From NCBI RefSeq assembly GCF_018320785.1, contig NC_054866.1, positions 13,315,885 through 13,379,884 on the forward strand: a stretch of 64,000 nucleotides of DNA. Reading direction: 5' to 3'. The translations under genes and the position numbers were made by a program. How positions within the stretch are numbered: the stretch's first letter is position 1; every line of letters starts with the position of its first letter. The notes under the pieces were generated by a model. It was not told the origin of the DNA. It did no database searches and saw only the letters and a list, made by a program, of their open reading frames with translations. This document shows positions 1 to 34,476 of the stretch, piece by piece. The stretch comes from Cheilinus undulatus (taxonomy: Eukaryota; Chordata; Actinopteri; Labriformes; Labridae).

Positions 1-1474
1 CCGCATAGTTGGGGCTGGCATGTCTTTGCTTTTCACTGCTGTGAATTAGTGTGCTTTAAACTGTGTTGTGAATGCATAAAGCCGTTATGTCTGACATTGA
101 GTCATTACAGTCAACTGACACAAAAACCATACAGTGAGAAACTTGACAGAACCTGATCGAAAAGTTGTCCGTGCGTTATAAAAGATCAGAAAGGTCATTC
201 CCAGATCTTTTTTATTACCTAATTGAATCATCTGTTAAAACATAAAATCACATTCTCTTCAGATATGATGAATTAAACTAAACATAAAATCAGGAAGTCC
301 AATATTTATGGAACCCTGAAACAATTCGTCACTATTTTGAGGTGATCTCATCCTCCTGCTGGATGACTTGCAGTCCCAGTGTCCTTATATTTGCCTCTGT
401 GCCTCAGTTAGGTGAAATATAAAACTGAAATATAAAAGATTCAGATTTTAAAGTTTATATTTAGTGCAGAAGATGGCACAGCAACTTCTCAGCATTGGGG
501 TTAATGGTTTGTTTTTTCCTGAAATGCGAAGTGGATATGACGTTTTCTGTGTTCCTCACAGTGTGGACTATTTCTGTCAGTGAGGTACTAGCTAAGTAAG
601 TCAGTTTCTCTTTGTATTTTTGCTTAACCTTTATTTAACCTGGCTATTCCCATTCAGATCTGAGATCTCTTTTTCAAGGGAGACCTGACTAAGAATGGCA
701 GCAATACACAGTTTCAACAAAAGATATACTGAAACTCCACTGCACTCATTAAATAGCAGTAGTAGTAAGCCATCTTTTAAAACAGGTACATACAGAAAAT
801 TTGAATTTTAGACCTTTCAGCAAGAAATTGAAGACATTCAGGTTAACCAAATTCTGCAGTTTAAATTCCCTCTGTAAATCTTTCAGAGCACAAGGTGCAG
901 AAAACCTAAAAACATTATTTTCTTACTCAGTTTGGACTTTGTGATTTGCAAATTACACAAAAGCAAAAGAACGAGGTTGTGTAATCTATTGTAGAAGAGA
1001 GGAAAGGCAGTCAGGAAATTTACCCAAAATAGCTTTATAGATGAAAACATACCAATGACAAGGACAACATGTACTTCAAGCAGTATATTAGAATATAAAT
1101 TCCAATGGTGAAAAACAAATCCACAGTTAATGTCAAATTTCTTTGCTACATGATACACACAGTGTAACATGTAAGAACTTTGAGCTGAGATATTTGTGTA
1201 CAACACAAACCCCATAATCAAGGAGAGGTGAAAAAGTGGACTCAACTGGTCTCTTTATGATTTAAAAGCAAGAAAGGAGACTTGTTTCTGTGGTGGGAAA
1301 AAAAAAAAAACCACACCTGTTTTTTTTTTTTTTTTTTTAGCAACACTGTTATTGTGCTCGCTGAAAGAAAATGTCACATTAGGTAAAAATGTGCTCAGAA
1401 AATGTTCTGTTGGCTGTTCTTAAGGTTGTAAGGAACATGAGTTCAGTTTTATCTGCATTTAGAAAAAGTTGCAG

Positions 1475-1624
1475 CTAACAAAGCTGCTCTTGGATTAAAT
1501 CAAAAGCATGCCAAAAATTTGCACAAGCTTGTGCAGGTGTAGGGGCACAGCGGTAAATAAGTGTATCATCAGCATAAAACTGAAAAGAAGTATTTGGTAT
1601 GTTCCAGCCAAAGCAATGTAAAGA

Positions 1625-1656
<32 letters not shown>

Positions 1657-1760
1657 GTGGTCCCAAAACCGAGAGTGAACGCAAAGAACCTTGGGGTACT
1701 CCCTTGGAAATTTGTAGTACCTCTGATGCAACCAAGACAGTCTGGCTGCAGACTGTTCAC
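1475..1760 (-). mobile_element. Broken LINE reverse transcriptase fragment
   Basis: The minus-strand translation contains KGVPQGS, a VLGPL block and then FQFYADDTLIY, the order of reverse transcriptase domains 4 and 5 (YADD is the catalytic box) of non-LTR retrotransposons. The stretch between the two blocks, normally a conserved hydrophobic segment, is partly replaced by a run of about 29 T residues on the minus strand, translated as poly-Phe. Only about 90 residues survive, with a local duplication around GSLRSLSVLGPL. This is a dead fragment. I cannot name the clade with certainty; fish Rex- or L2-type elements carry similar blocks. Confidence 0.7.
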
Positions 1761-1929
1761 CTCTGACAGCCACTCTCACAGACGGTTCATCTGAGACACA
1801 GAACAACTAAGAACAGAAACAAATGCTGAAACTTTCAAAATAAGATAGGATCAAACTTTTCTTTTAGGGTTATGGTAAGGGTTAAGGTAATGGTTAGGAT
1901 ACCTAGAGTTAAAAGTTAAAAATCTGATT

Positions 1930-2500
1930 GGCAAAACCTGATTACAAGATATTAGTCAAGCAGAGTTAACAGAAACAGTAGCTCTGTTAGCTGCGTAAGC
2001 TACATATCTAACATAGCTTAGGCTAAGCCCACAAAGTGACCACATATGTAATTATCTAGGTAGATAAGTTAGCTTTAGCTATGTTTGCTAAAAAGTTTGT
2101 AGCTAAAAGTGAATTTAGCTGTGGATAACAGGGCTACGTAGTAATGTAGCTACTGGGGCAAATGTAGCTTAGGCTAAGCTCACAAAACAGCTACATAAGC
2201 TGTGCATTTATTTCGCTAAGTTAGCCTTAGCTACGTTTGTTAAAGCTCACTTGCTTAAGTTTACTTAGCCATAGATACTGGGGCTACATAGCTAATGTAG
2301 CTATGTAGCTACAGTTGCCAAAGCTAAACTCACAAGCAGCTGGCTAAGCTACTTAAATACATTATCTTCATAGCTACTGTAGCTTAATCTAGGTTTGTTG
2401 AAGCTCACATTGCTAAAGCTAACTTAGCTACATTGGCTTAGTATGTAGTAACATTCATTACAAAGCTACAGTAGCTAAATTAGCTTCAGCTAAAGCTTAT
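1930..2500. repeat. AGCTA-rich tandem repeat, unit about 150 bp
   Basis: The stretch is saturated with AGCTA/TAGCT words. A phrase like ggctaagctcacaa recurs at 2021, 2172 and (diverged) 2322, a spacing of 150-151 bp. The order of sub-motifs between these marks is also kept: ...GTTAGCYTTAGCTA..., then a GGGGCTAC-like block, then AATGTAGCT. It is best described as a degenerate satellite-like array with at least three units, made of a pentamer-like sub-repeat. No function is implied. Confidence 0.7.
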
Positions 2501-4365
2501 GAAGCTTAGGTGAGCCACCAACTGTGTAACTACTTCCAAAACAGGTCTATACATAATTTAATCCCAGATTAGACCCCTAACCTTTTTTCTGTTTTATTTA
2601 TGTTGCTTTATTTATGTTGTATAAATGTTGCTTGGTCTCCAATAACTTTGGTTATTTCATGAATGCTGCTAGACCTTGTTTATGAATAATGTTGAATTAA
2701 AAAACAAAACTAAACAGGAAATACATTGTACCAGAAAATTATGGCACTTCCATCCTGAAATCTATAGTTTCTCAGATGAACGGTATGTGAGAGTGGCCAT
2801 CAGACACGTACGGTCTAAAGCTAGACCCCTCTCAATGCAACACTCTGTAACTGAACAGCCTGGGTTCTACCAGTCAGACAGTTAGCAAACCCCCCAACAT
2901 CAAAGTCTTAAAATCCTGGTAGCCTTCAGTAGGGTATCATTCATTCATGTAGTCATGGTCCAGATCCTGGCCCAAATGGGAACCAAAGAAGCATTTTGGA
3001 GAAGAGGCAAAATGTCTCCAAGAACTTAAGTCAAGTTGCCTGTCTTTAGACCAAGATTTTGTTACTATTGTCTGAACAGCATCACTTAAATTAAAGTGTT
3101 AAATTCAGAATAATTACTGACACTGGGAGCCTGTGGATTGCAATGGGTCTGCCAGTAGCTGAGTGGGATGAAGGGAGTGGCCCCACTGTCCATCACATAG
3201 TCCTGACTGAGCTGTTGGACAATGGGCAGGGAGGGGCGGGGCCAGCAGTCACCATCAGTCACCATCAGCCACACCCGTCGGGCTGGTGTTTGGTCTCCTG
3301 ATGGACTCGACTGAGTCAATGACTGTCAGTCCATGTCCCTAACCCCCCTCCTCCTGACTCCTCTCCTCTTTATCTCTGCCACTCTTCTGCCAAGTCAATA
3401 AAACACTCAGTGGCTCAATCATTAGCTGTCTTAATGCAACACTGTGTTTTAAAGAACGACTGACAGAGTAGTTGGTAGTTTATGGCCTCCTCGGCTCTCA
3501 GCTGTCACATCTGATCTTGGAGAAGCATTCTCAAGGTCAGGGAAATCATCTAAACAACCCCAAGACACTTCATTTACAGTGAAGAACTCAACTGCCTGAC
3601 ATTCCTTGAGGTTTCTCCCTGAAAGAAAAGACCACGCATAGCTTTAGATGAGTAGCCGGCTGTTACAGAGGCTCCTGAATAGCCACAAGGCCCCGGGGCG
3701 ACTCGGCCAGTTCCCGGAGCAGGTCGGAGGTCCCGACAGTCAATCACTGAGTGACCCCCTCCTGTCCCCAGCATCCTTTGTGGTCATTCAGAATAACCCC
3801 TCACTTCATGAACTACCACTGAATAGGCTTCCAGCTGCAAAAGACAGGAAAAGACACAGGAAAAAAGGCAAGAGAGGAGGAGGAGAGGGGGAGGGGGGCA
3901 CAGGCGGGGAGGGTGGTGGAGGTGAATGAATACACAAGGCCTCTCTTCTCACTGTTATTGAAATGGAAGTGGGAACAAAACTTGCTGCCATAGGTAAAGG
4001 AGGGAGGGGAGAGAGGATGGAGAGACAGTAGAGGGACAAAAAGAGAGGTGACTTGATGGCAGGCGGTACGTCAATGAAGCAGAATGGAATAGTGGCGGAG
4101 AGAGTAACTACACGTCACCATTAAGAGGATTGATGAATGGATGAAATCACCATAAACTAACAAAGGAAGCCCCAAAAAGCCCTACAAGTTCTTGTGTTTT
4201 CATGGAGGAATTTCAGGAATCTGTTCAGGAATTTTAGGCACATTTTAGGCTAAATTCTTCTGCCTTCATAGATCTGATATATCTAAATACATGGAGGATT
4301 GTGTGTCATTGTTTGTGTTAATTATCTACATATCTGTGAGAGTAAGAGATACAATTGTGTTTCAG

Positions 4366-6697
4366 TTCCAGTTTGAGGTGGGTCTGCTGATCGCACTGAC
4401 GCTGTCATCCTTGGTGTGTCTGAGCCGTCTCTACACCGGCATGCACTCCGTTTTGGTGAGCTAATCGTTCTCCTACACACACATCACACACACCTACTAC
4501 AGCATTGTACATTCAGGCTTAATGCTGTATTCATAATTCACATCAGCGTCTGTTAAACTGATCGACTAAGGCTTTGATCCAAGACTCTTAATGCAGCATT
4601 CTCTCTAATTTTAAAATCTTGATCCCAGGCGTGGATTGCGTGGTGGCCTGAGGGTCTATGCGGGTCAGTAGCCTGCCATGAGCAGTCAATGTGAACAGCA
4701 ATAATGAGTAAATAGATCTCTCTGAATGCATGAATCATCATATTTCAATTCAACTCTCAGAGTTGGTTTATTGTGCTCGGTGAGTCACCATGGTATCCCA
4801 GCCGCCGTCTACAAAATATTAAGTCATAGCATCTCTGGGGGGCATAACCTTGTTGCATACCTTCTGCCTCTCAAAGGGCACTGACGGCATTATCATCAGG
4901 TGAAATTGTTAGTTGCAAGATGAGGAAAGATGGAGCAGAACGCTAGAAGATTAGAAAAAAAGGGCAAGGCATCAACACTGAATGCCTGTGACCGCTGACC
5001 CCTTATGTAGCACTGCATTAAAAACAGGCATTATTCTGTGATGAATATTAAAAAATGGGCTGAGGAATAGTTCAGAAAACCATCGGTTAACACAGTGTAA
5101 GTTAAGATTCTAGCATGCAAAGTAAAAGTCATATATCAAAATACAGAAAGGGCCCACAAATTCTCTGGGCCTGAAATCATCCGAGATGGACTGACATAAA
5201 ATGGAAAAGCTTGCTTTGGCCTAAGGAGTCCAAATTTTAAATTGTTTTTAGATATAATGGCCGATAAGTCCTCTGGGCTAAAAAAAAAAAATAGACCATC
5301 TAGGTTTTAACAACTCAGAGCTCAAAACGCAGCATCTGTGATGGTGTGGGGTGCAGTGTTAATTTCGTTGAGTAAAACTATGAGTAAAACTATGACTAAA
5401 ACTATTCGTCGAAAGCCTTTTTTCCATGAGAAAGACTAGACTAAGACTAGCAAAAACACAGATCTTTGAAAACTAAAACTGACTAAAAGTAAGTTTAGTT
5501 TTCGTCAAGATGAAACTAGACTAAAATGTAATTTAGTTTTTGTCGGACATCAAACCATAAAGGGGAGAAATGGCTAAAATATCACTAAAACTAAAATGCA
5601 TTTAACCTAAAGACTAATACTGGGACTAAAATTAAAACTAGCTCTCAAAATTAACACTGCTGGGGTGTATTGGTGCCTGTGGTATGGGTCACTTGCACAT
5701 CTGTGAAGGCAGCATGAATATTGTATGGTACACACAGGTTTTTGAGCAACATATCCATCCATACAATGCCAAGCCACATTGTGCTTGAGTTACAACAGCA
5801 TGGCTTCACAGTCAAGAGTGCTGGTAGATCTGTCTCCCTTTAAAATTGTATGGAGCATTATGGGGTGCCAAATGCAACAATGGAAGTTTTATACAGACGT
5901 CTTGGGCAGTCTGCACAAGCTGTGAAAACATGCTCCTGTCCAAACCTTTTTGAAACATGTCAAAGGCGTGAAATTCAGAGTGTGTGTACATTTACAAAAA
6001 AACTAAGTTTAGGGTTAGGGTTAGGGTTTGAACATAACAAAGCTTCTTTATTCAAATGAGTATGGATCCACAATATCCCAACTTTTTTGGAATGGAGATT
6101 TTGTTCATATTGTTTAGCTTTTGTAAAATATTGTCTCTATTCTGCTTTCAGGATGTGATTTGTGGAGTTTTAATCTCAGCCGTCCTCATGTACTTCACCT
6201 ACCCATACTGGGAAACATTCGACCACTTCCAGCTCACCAGCCCCATCTCCCCCATTGTGGCAGTGTTACTGCCTTTATTCCTCAGCTACACATACCCAGA
6301 GCTGGACCATTATAGCACCACTCGAGGGGATACGACCACCATACTGGGAGTGAGTGCCGGCTGTTCAATTGGATACTGGACAAATGTGCAGCTGGGGCAG
6401 ACGTTTGAGCCCCAGGGAGAGTTACCTGTACCCCTGCCTGCCCTGACAGCACACGCAGTGGCATTTAGCTTTGTACGCTTCCTCCTGGGAGCTGTAGCAC
6501 TGGTGGGAACTCGGCAGGTTGTGAAAACATTGAGCCTGCATGTGTTGTACTCATGGTACGGCGTACCAAAAAGTGACGACAGTGCCAGGAGGAGAAGAGA
6601 GATTGAAGTGCCGTCCAAGTTTGTCACATATGCAGCTGTTGGACTTGTCAATTCTATACTGGTCAATAGAGTTTTCCTCCTCGTGGGCCTTCTATGA
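4366..6697 (+). CDS. sgpp2: Sphingosine-1-phosphate phosphatase 2, C-terminal exons
   Basis: Two coding exons: 4366-4455 (30 codons, after a ttcag acceptor, GTGAGC donor) and 6152-6697 (181 aa plus TGA), joined in phase 0. The enzyme is an ER-membrane lipid phosphate phosphatase that dephosphorylates sphingosine-1-phosphate. The PAP2 motif C3, SR-x5-H-x3-D, is built across the splice junction: SRLYTGMHSVL from the first exon and the final D from the second; its His and Asp are catalytic residues in the family. Several hydrophobic segments follow, then the C-terminal VLYSWYGVP and EIEVPSKFVTYAAVG blocks. These resemble SGPP2 (LQVLYSWF, EIEVPYKFVTY) more than SGPP1. The neighbouring farsb on the opposite strand supports the call. 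The N-terminal exons, including motifs C1 and C2, lie outside the window. Confidence 0.93.
5120..6095 (+). mobile_element. Tc1-like DNA transposon relic in last sgpp2 intron
   Basis: Degenerate Tc1/mariner-type transposase sequence, including a VMVWG box, reads on the plus strand between the two sgpp2 exons. It is interrupted by a 308-bp MITE at 5353-5660 and has many stops. The right end is marked near 6070-6095 by an atatcccaactttttt terminus-like sequence just before the last exon. Three perfect TTAGGG units (6009-6026) sit inside its tail. Boundaries are approximate. Confidence 0.6.
5353..5660. mobile_element. MITE nested in Tc1 relic, 6-bp target duplication
   Basis: The element begins gcagtgttaattt and ends with the inverted form aaattaacactgc. 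It is flanked on both sides by the direct repeat TGGGGT (5347-5352 and 5661-5666). The inside is rich in ACTAAAACTA-type words and has no coding capacity. Taking it out would rejoin the VMVWG box of the surrounding transposase, so this is a clean secondary insertion. Confidence 0.8.
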
Positions 6698-6860
6698 CCT
6701 GCAAGTGATATGACCTGCATAGTTACAACAAGACTGATGAACAGAACAATAATCTGAAATCAAAACCACCTTATATTTATTTCAGTGTGCATCACATGCT
6801 CTTTTTTACACAAACTTCTGCTTGCAATGACGACTTTGTAACCGAGCTGGCTGAAAGAAA

Positions 6861-6866
6861 ATTAAA
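6861..6866 (+). terminator. Poly(A) signal ATTAAA of sgpp2
   Basis: ATTAAA lies about 165 bp after the sgpp2 stop codon, within AT-rich sequence. It is the commonest variant of AATAAA and the first good candidate downstream. Confidence 0.5.
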
Positions 6867-6879
6867 GATTTTGCTAAAA

Positions 6880-9150
6880 TATCCCAGTTTCTTTCCCATG
6901 GTTTTGTAAGTTTTGATCCTGCTTTATTGGGTACTTTAAGCAAAATCAGAAATTTGTCTCAAAACACACTTTATACGTTGGAATAAGGTTGCAGTAATCA
7001 TTTGAACAAGCACACCTTTAAGTGGCTTATTTAAGTATATAGACTGTCAGAAAGTTTTTGACCTCTGGGAGCTAGGTTTTGTTTTTAAGGCAGGGTTAAT
7101 TATGAGGCTCAGTGATGCACTTAAGCCCCAAATGTCCACTAATATCCCACCTCCCAAATGCCATGATATAACATAGCACTGAGAGTTTTATCATCATAAG
7201 GTCTGTTGTTTTACCTGTCACTCACAATCATGTGGGATGAATTTGTGGTGAAGGGACGATAGATAAAAATAACATGGCAGAGTGATTTGTTGCAGAAGAC
7301 AATATACATTTAAGCACAGGCTTCTGCCTTTCCTCTCTGAAAGACATGCACCTGTGCTCTGTTGAATTATCCCCTTTATGCTGGAGTTTTGGATGAAAGG
7401 GCAAGATCAGCATCAAGGTGAAATCAAGTGGTGTTATTGGGCTGCAGAGGTATAGGTTTTAATATTTGATAATGAGAAAATAATCTAATCCGTTGGTTTT
7501 ACTAAGTAGGTAAAGCAGTCACAAATAATGTTTCTCTAAGTAACAGCATAACCTCACAAGTTAGTTTCGTCCTAAAACTGGTTATGAGAGTTGGTCTTTT
7601 GGCTCCCAAAAAGGACCAGTTTGGGTTTTTAATGTGTATTAAATAACAAAAATGGAAGAGAGGTTCATATGAAAAGTATTTTTATTGCACAGGCTTGTTC
7701 ATGAACAACACATCATTACTTGGTTGCTTACCCGACAGGGTTTTCTAATTGAGAAGACATCAATGTTTCAATGAAAATCATATTTATGACAAAACAAGGA
7801 GAAAATCTGTTTAAGAGACACAGCTAGCCTCTTAGCTCAGACTCCCATAGACTCTTGTCCCCCTTCATCTGACTAGATGTGTAGCAGGAGGTTGGAAGGA
7901 CGAATGTTTGATATTGATTGCCTCTAAACCAGCTACATTGACTAACCCGTAGGAAACATTGCCTTGTTTTCTAAGTGTAAGAATCAAGTTTTATGTATGT
8001 GAAAATTTTGTAGATAATTGCAGCATGCAGGTCTACCTAGAGCTTTAACATGCCAACTGTCCTCCATTCCCCTTGATTCAAGAACCACTGTTCTTTACTT
8101 CCTGTCCATGTCATCAGGATAACTACCTATAAAAAGTCCCCACTTCTTATGTTGGTAGAGACTTTTATTTTAAAGAAGCAATATCAGGAAATGAGTGTAC
8201 ACTGCAGCAATTTGACGTGTGTTATGTTGCTTCTAATGTTGGTTTGGGACTCAAACACTGGACAGATCCATCGGAGTAGTCCTCCTGTTGTAGCATTTGT
8301 CCGTAGTTTAGTGGATTACCTTCTACTGCACCCTAAATGGATATTACTTTCTTGACTACTGTGGATACTATATTACACTACTATTTTTTCATGATTTTAA
8401 AAGTTAGTCTTATATACTTGTTCTGTTGTTCACTTAAATTCAGACTGGTGGGTAACAACACAGCCTTCTGTTATACAAAAAACCTAAAATACATATTTTT
8501 ATTGCTTCACAGGGACTTTTTACTGACTACCAACGCCCTGTCACTTCTCTTCAAGGGAGAACCCAACAAGTTTGCACCAGTCTGGAGGATCCTATCAAAA
8601 CCAGTTTAACTGAAACTTTGTATCTTGATTTTAATGGCACCTGCTTGTCTCTTCTCTTTCACTCATTTCACGGTACGGGTTGGAACAGGCCACCTGCTCC
8701 AACATCTAAGTCCAGTGACTGTTTCTTTAGGAAGCAGTGATGAAACAGTTAACCTCCCTATTGCTACAGTAGAGGTTGAAGGAATGCCGGTGCACCTGTC
8801 AGACTGAATTTACAAGACGGCTTGTTATCTGCACAGCTCGCTTTCATATGGGAGGCTCCAAGCTGCAACAATTTCCTTTTGAGTTGAAAGAAAATCAGAA
8901 GTCTGCGTACTTGTTACCGTCTAAAAAGTAGGCCAGAAAAAGGCAATCAAATCACTTGTTCAAAAGTTAGAATGGCTTTATTTGATCTTTGACTTAAAGA
9001 CTTTTTATGAAAGGTTAACAGTCAAATCAATAAAGAACCTGAGCTTAAGTTTCTTTATTACATGGACGTTGGAAAAGTGGTTGATCATTTTGTTTTTTAT
9101 ACATCATCTCACACCAAAGACCAGAGAACATCATATGGTACCATTCAGTG
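6880..9150. other. Intergenic between sgpp2 and the eEF1B copy
   Basis: No coding exon with supporting homology is visible. The stretch contains one dispersed repeat (7810-8055) that recurs near 60.9 kb. The remaining open frames are short and have no recognisable domain. Confidence 0.5.
7810..8055. repeat. Dispersed repeat, copy 1 (second copy near 60.9 kb)
   Basis: Opens with acagctagcctcttagctcag and closes with tgcaggtctacctagagc. The same two ends, in the same order and orientation, occur at about 60919 and 61062-61078, with a diverged middle about loose text such as cttcatctg. Family not identified. Confidence 0.6.
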
Positions 9151-9152
9151 AA

Positions 9153-9158
9153 TTTATT
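9153..9158 (-). terminator. Poly(A) signal of the eEF1B copy
   Basis: AATAAA on the minus strand, 15 bp after the TGA stop of the eEF1B-like frame. It was probably inherited from the parental mRNA, as expected for a copy made from a processed transcript. No long A tail remains beyond it. Confidence 0.55.
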
Positions 9159-9173
9159 CAGCGTCTGTGTGAT

Positions 9174-9830
9174 TCAGATCTTATTGAAGGCAGCCACATC
9201 CACAGACTGAACATATTCCTCAAAGGCGGTGATGGCCTCCTCCAGCAGGTCTGTTCCCACTTTATCATCCTCCACAACGCATCCTATCTGCAGCTTCTTG
9301 ATACCATAGCCCACCGGGACCAGCTTGGACTGCCCCCACAGCAGCCCATCCATGCTGACGCTTCGGACGCACTCCTCCAGCTTGCCCATGTCTGTTTCGT
9401 CGTCCCAAGGCTTGACGTCAAGCAGGATGGAGGACTTGGCAATGAGAGCCGGCTTTTTAGACTTCTTGGCGGCGTACTCTGCCAGGCGCTGCTCCTTGAT
9501 TCTAGCAGCTTCTGCGCTCTCTTCCTCATCATCTGAGCCAAATAGGTCAATGTCGTCGTCGCTGGTGTTGTTTGTGGAGGCTGGGGGAGTAGCTGGTAGC
9601 ACAAACTGACTCTTAGCTGAAGGAAGTCTGCTTCGTTCTCTCTGGAAGGACTTGATGTGGTTATACCAGCGCAGGAGGTGGCAGAAGGTCGGCGAGGGAG
9701 CAGAAGGGATGGCATCAAATACTGCAATGTCTGCCTGAGATGCCACAAAGCCCTCTATGTAGCTTTTATCTGCCAGAAAGTCATTAAGAGCTTTAAGGCC
9801 GGTGGGTGTGAGCATGTCACCAAACACAGT
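9174..9830 (-). CDS. Intronless eEF1B (eef1b2-like) retrocopy, start codon lost
   Basis: eEF1B is the guanine-nucleotide exchange factor that recharges eEF1A with GTP during translation elongation. About 218 codons read without stop or frameshift. In order they are: the N-terminal GST-C-like domain ([20 protein letters not shown]), a shortened linker, the acidic [14 protein letters not shown] segment, and the C-terminal exchange domain ([43 protein letters not shown], stop). Eukaryotic eef1b2 genes are split by introns; this one is not, so it is a retrocopy. The codon where Met is expected (828-830 of the 9 kb block) is ACT. The frame stays open upstream to an ATG at 9992, and another in-frame ATG sits four codons inside. 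The exchange domain is far better conserved than the linker, which suggests past or present selection. It lies about 500 bp downstream of farsb on the same strand. It could be a functional retrogene with an added 5' part or a young pseudogene. Confidence 0.65.
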   Translation of the reverse strand, partial: TVFGDMLTPTGLKALNDFLADKSYIEGFVASQADIAVFDAIPSAPSPTFCHLLRWYNHIKSFQRERSRLPSAKSQFVLPATPPASTNNTSDDDIDLFGSDDEEESAEAARIKEQRLAEYAAKKSKKPALIAKSSILLDVKPWDDETDMGKLEECVRSVSMDGLLWGQSKLVPVGYGIKKLQIGCVVEDDKVGTDLLEEAITAFEEYVQSVDVAAFNKI

Positions 9831-10252
9831 TTTTGTGGACGTCAGGCAGGAGGATGGGACCTGAGAGGAATCTTCTTGCGTGGGGAACTTGTGCTTGAGG
9901 ACTTCCTGCAGGGGGACGTCATGTGTGAGGGTGGTTTCAGCAGTGTGGCCACTGGAAGAACCAAGGCAACAAAGCAACAGGTAATGAGTCACTGAGTTTA
10001 ATTACCATGCTTCAACCCCAAGGCACAAGAAAGCTAAATTAAGAACAGGCATGCATGTACAAGCCCCCACACAGATGTACACCATTCACTTCAGGAACAC
10101 AAAGAAGTCTTGTTAATCTTTAATTATTCAAACTTCAGCAAAAACAGCTTCTGATTTATAAAACACAAAATGTTTGCAATATTTAAGCTTAAATTTGTTT
10201 TTTCAATTTTTTCATGCACCAGCTAAATTAAAGCTTATCAACGTTTTTATCT

Positions 10253-10258
10253 TTTATT
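10253..10258 (-). terminator. Poly(A) signal of farsb
   Basis: AATAAA on the minus strand about 82 bp after the farsb stop codon, in AT-rich sequence. It is the first canonical signal downstream of the gene and lies upstream of the eEF1B copy. Confidence 0.5.
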
Positions 10259-10339
10259 TTCTTGTTGACTCTTACTGACTCTCGGTTTATCTATAAAATA
10301 AGTATTTTTGAGTTAGGGTTTAAGTTCAAGAAGATGAAA

Positions 10340-34476
<24,137 letters not shown>

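Larger units (their letters stand above)
1..4365 (+). other. sgpp2 intron (probably intron 3), right part
   Basis: Intronic DNA upstream of the first sgpp2 exon visible here. It holds a LINE reverse transcriptase fragment near 1.5-1.8 kb, a tandem repeat at 1.9-2.5 kb, poly-A and poly-T tracts near 1298-1338, and a purine-rich GGAGG-type tract near 3870-3925. I see no other coding exon with splice signals and no RNA gene. Open frames in this stretch are short and come from low-complexity sequence. Confidence 0.6.

Noticed and set aside
3806-4039. Pro-rich 77-codon frame and Gly/Glu-rich counterpart
   Set aside because: Both arise from a purine-rich simple tract inside the sgpp2 intron.
6310-6720. 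136-codon open frame on the minus strand
   Set aside because: It is the antisense shadow of the last sgpp2 exon, whose plus-strand protein is clearly homologous.
9325-9995. Plus-strand and alternate minus-strand frames of 94-154 codons
   Set aside because: Shadows of the eEF1B-like frame, caused by its high GC content and low stop density.
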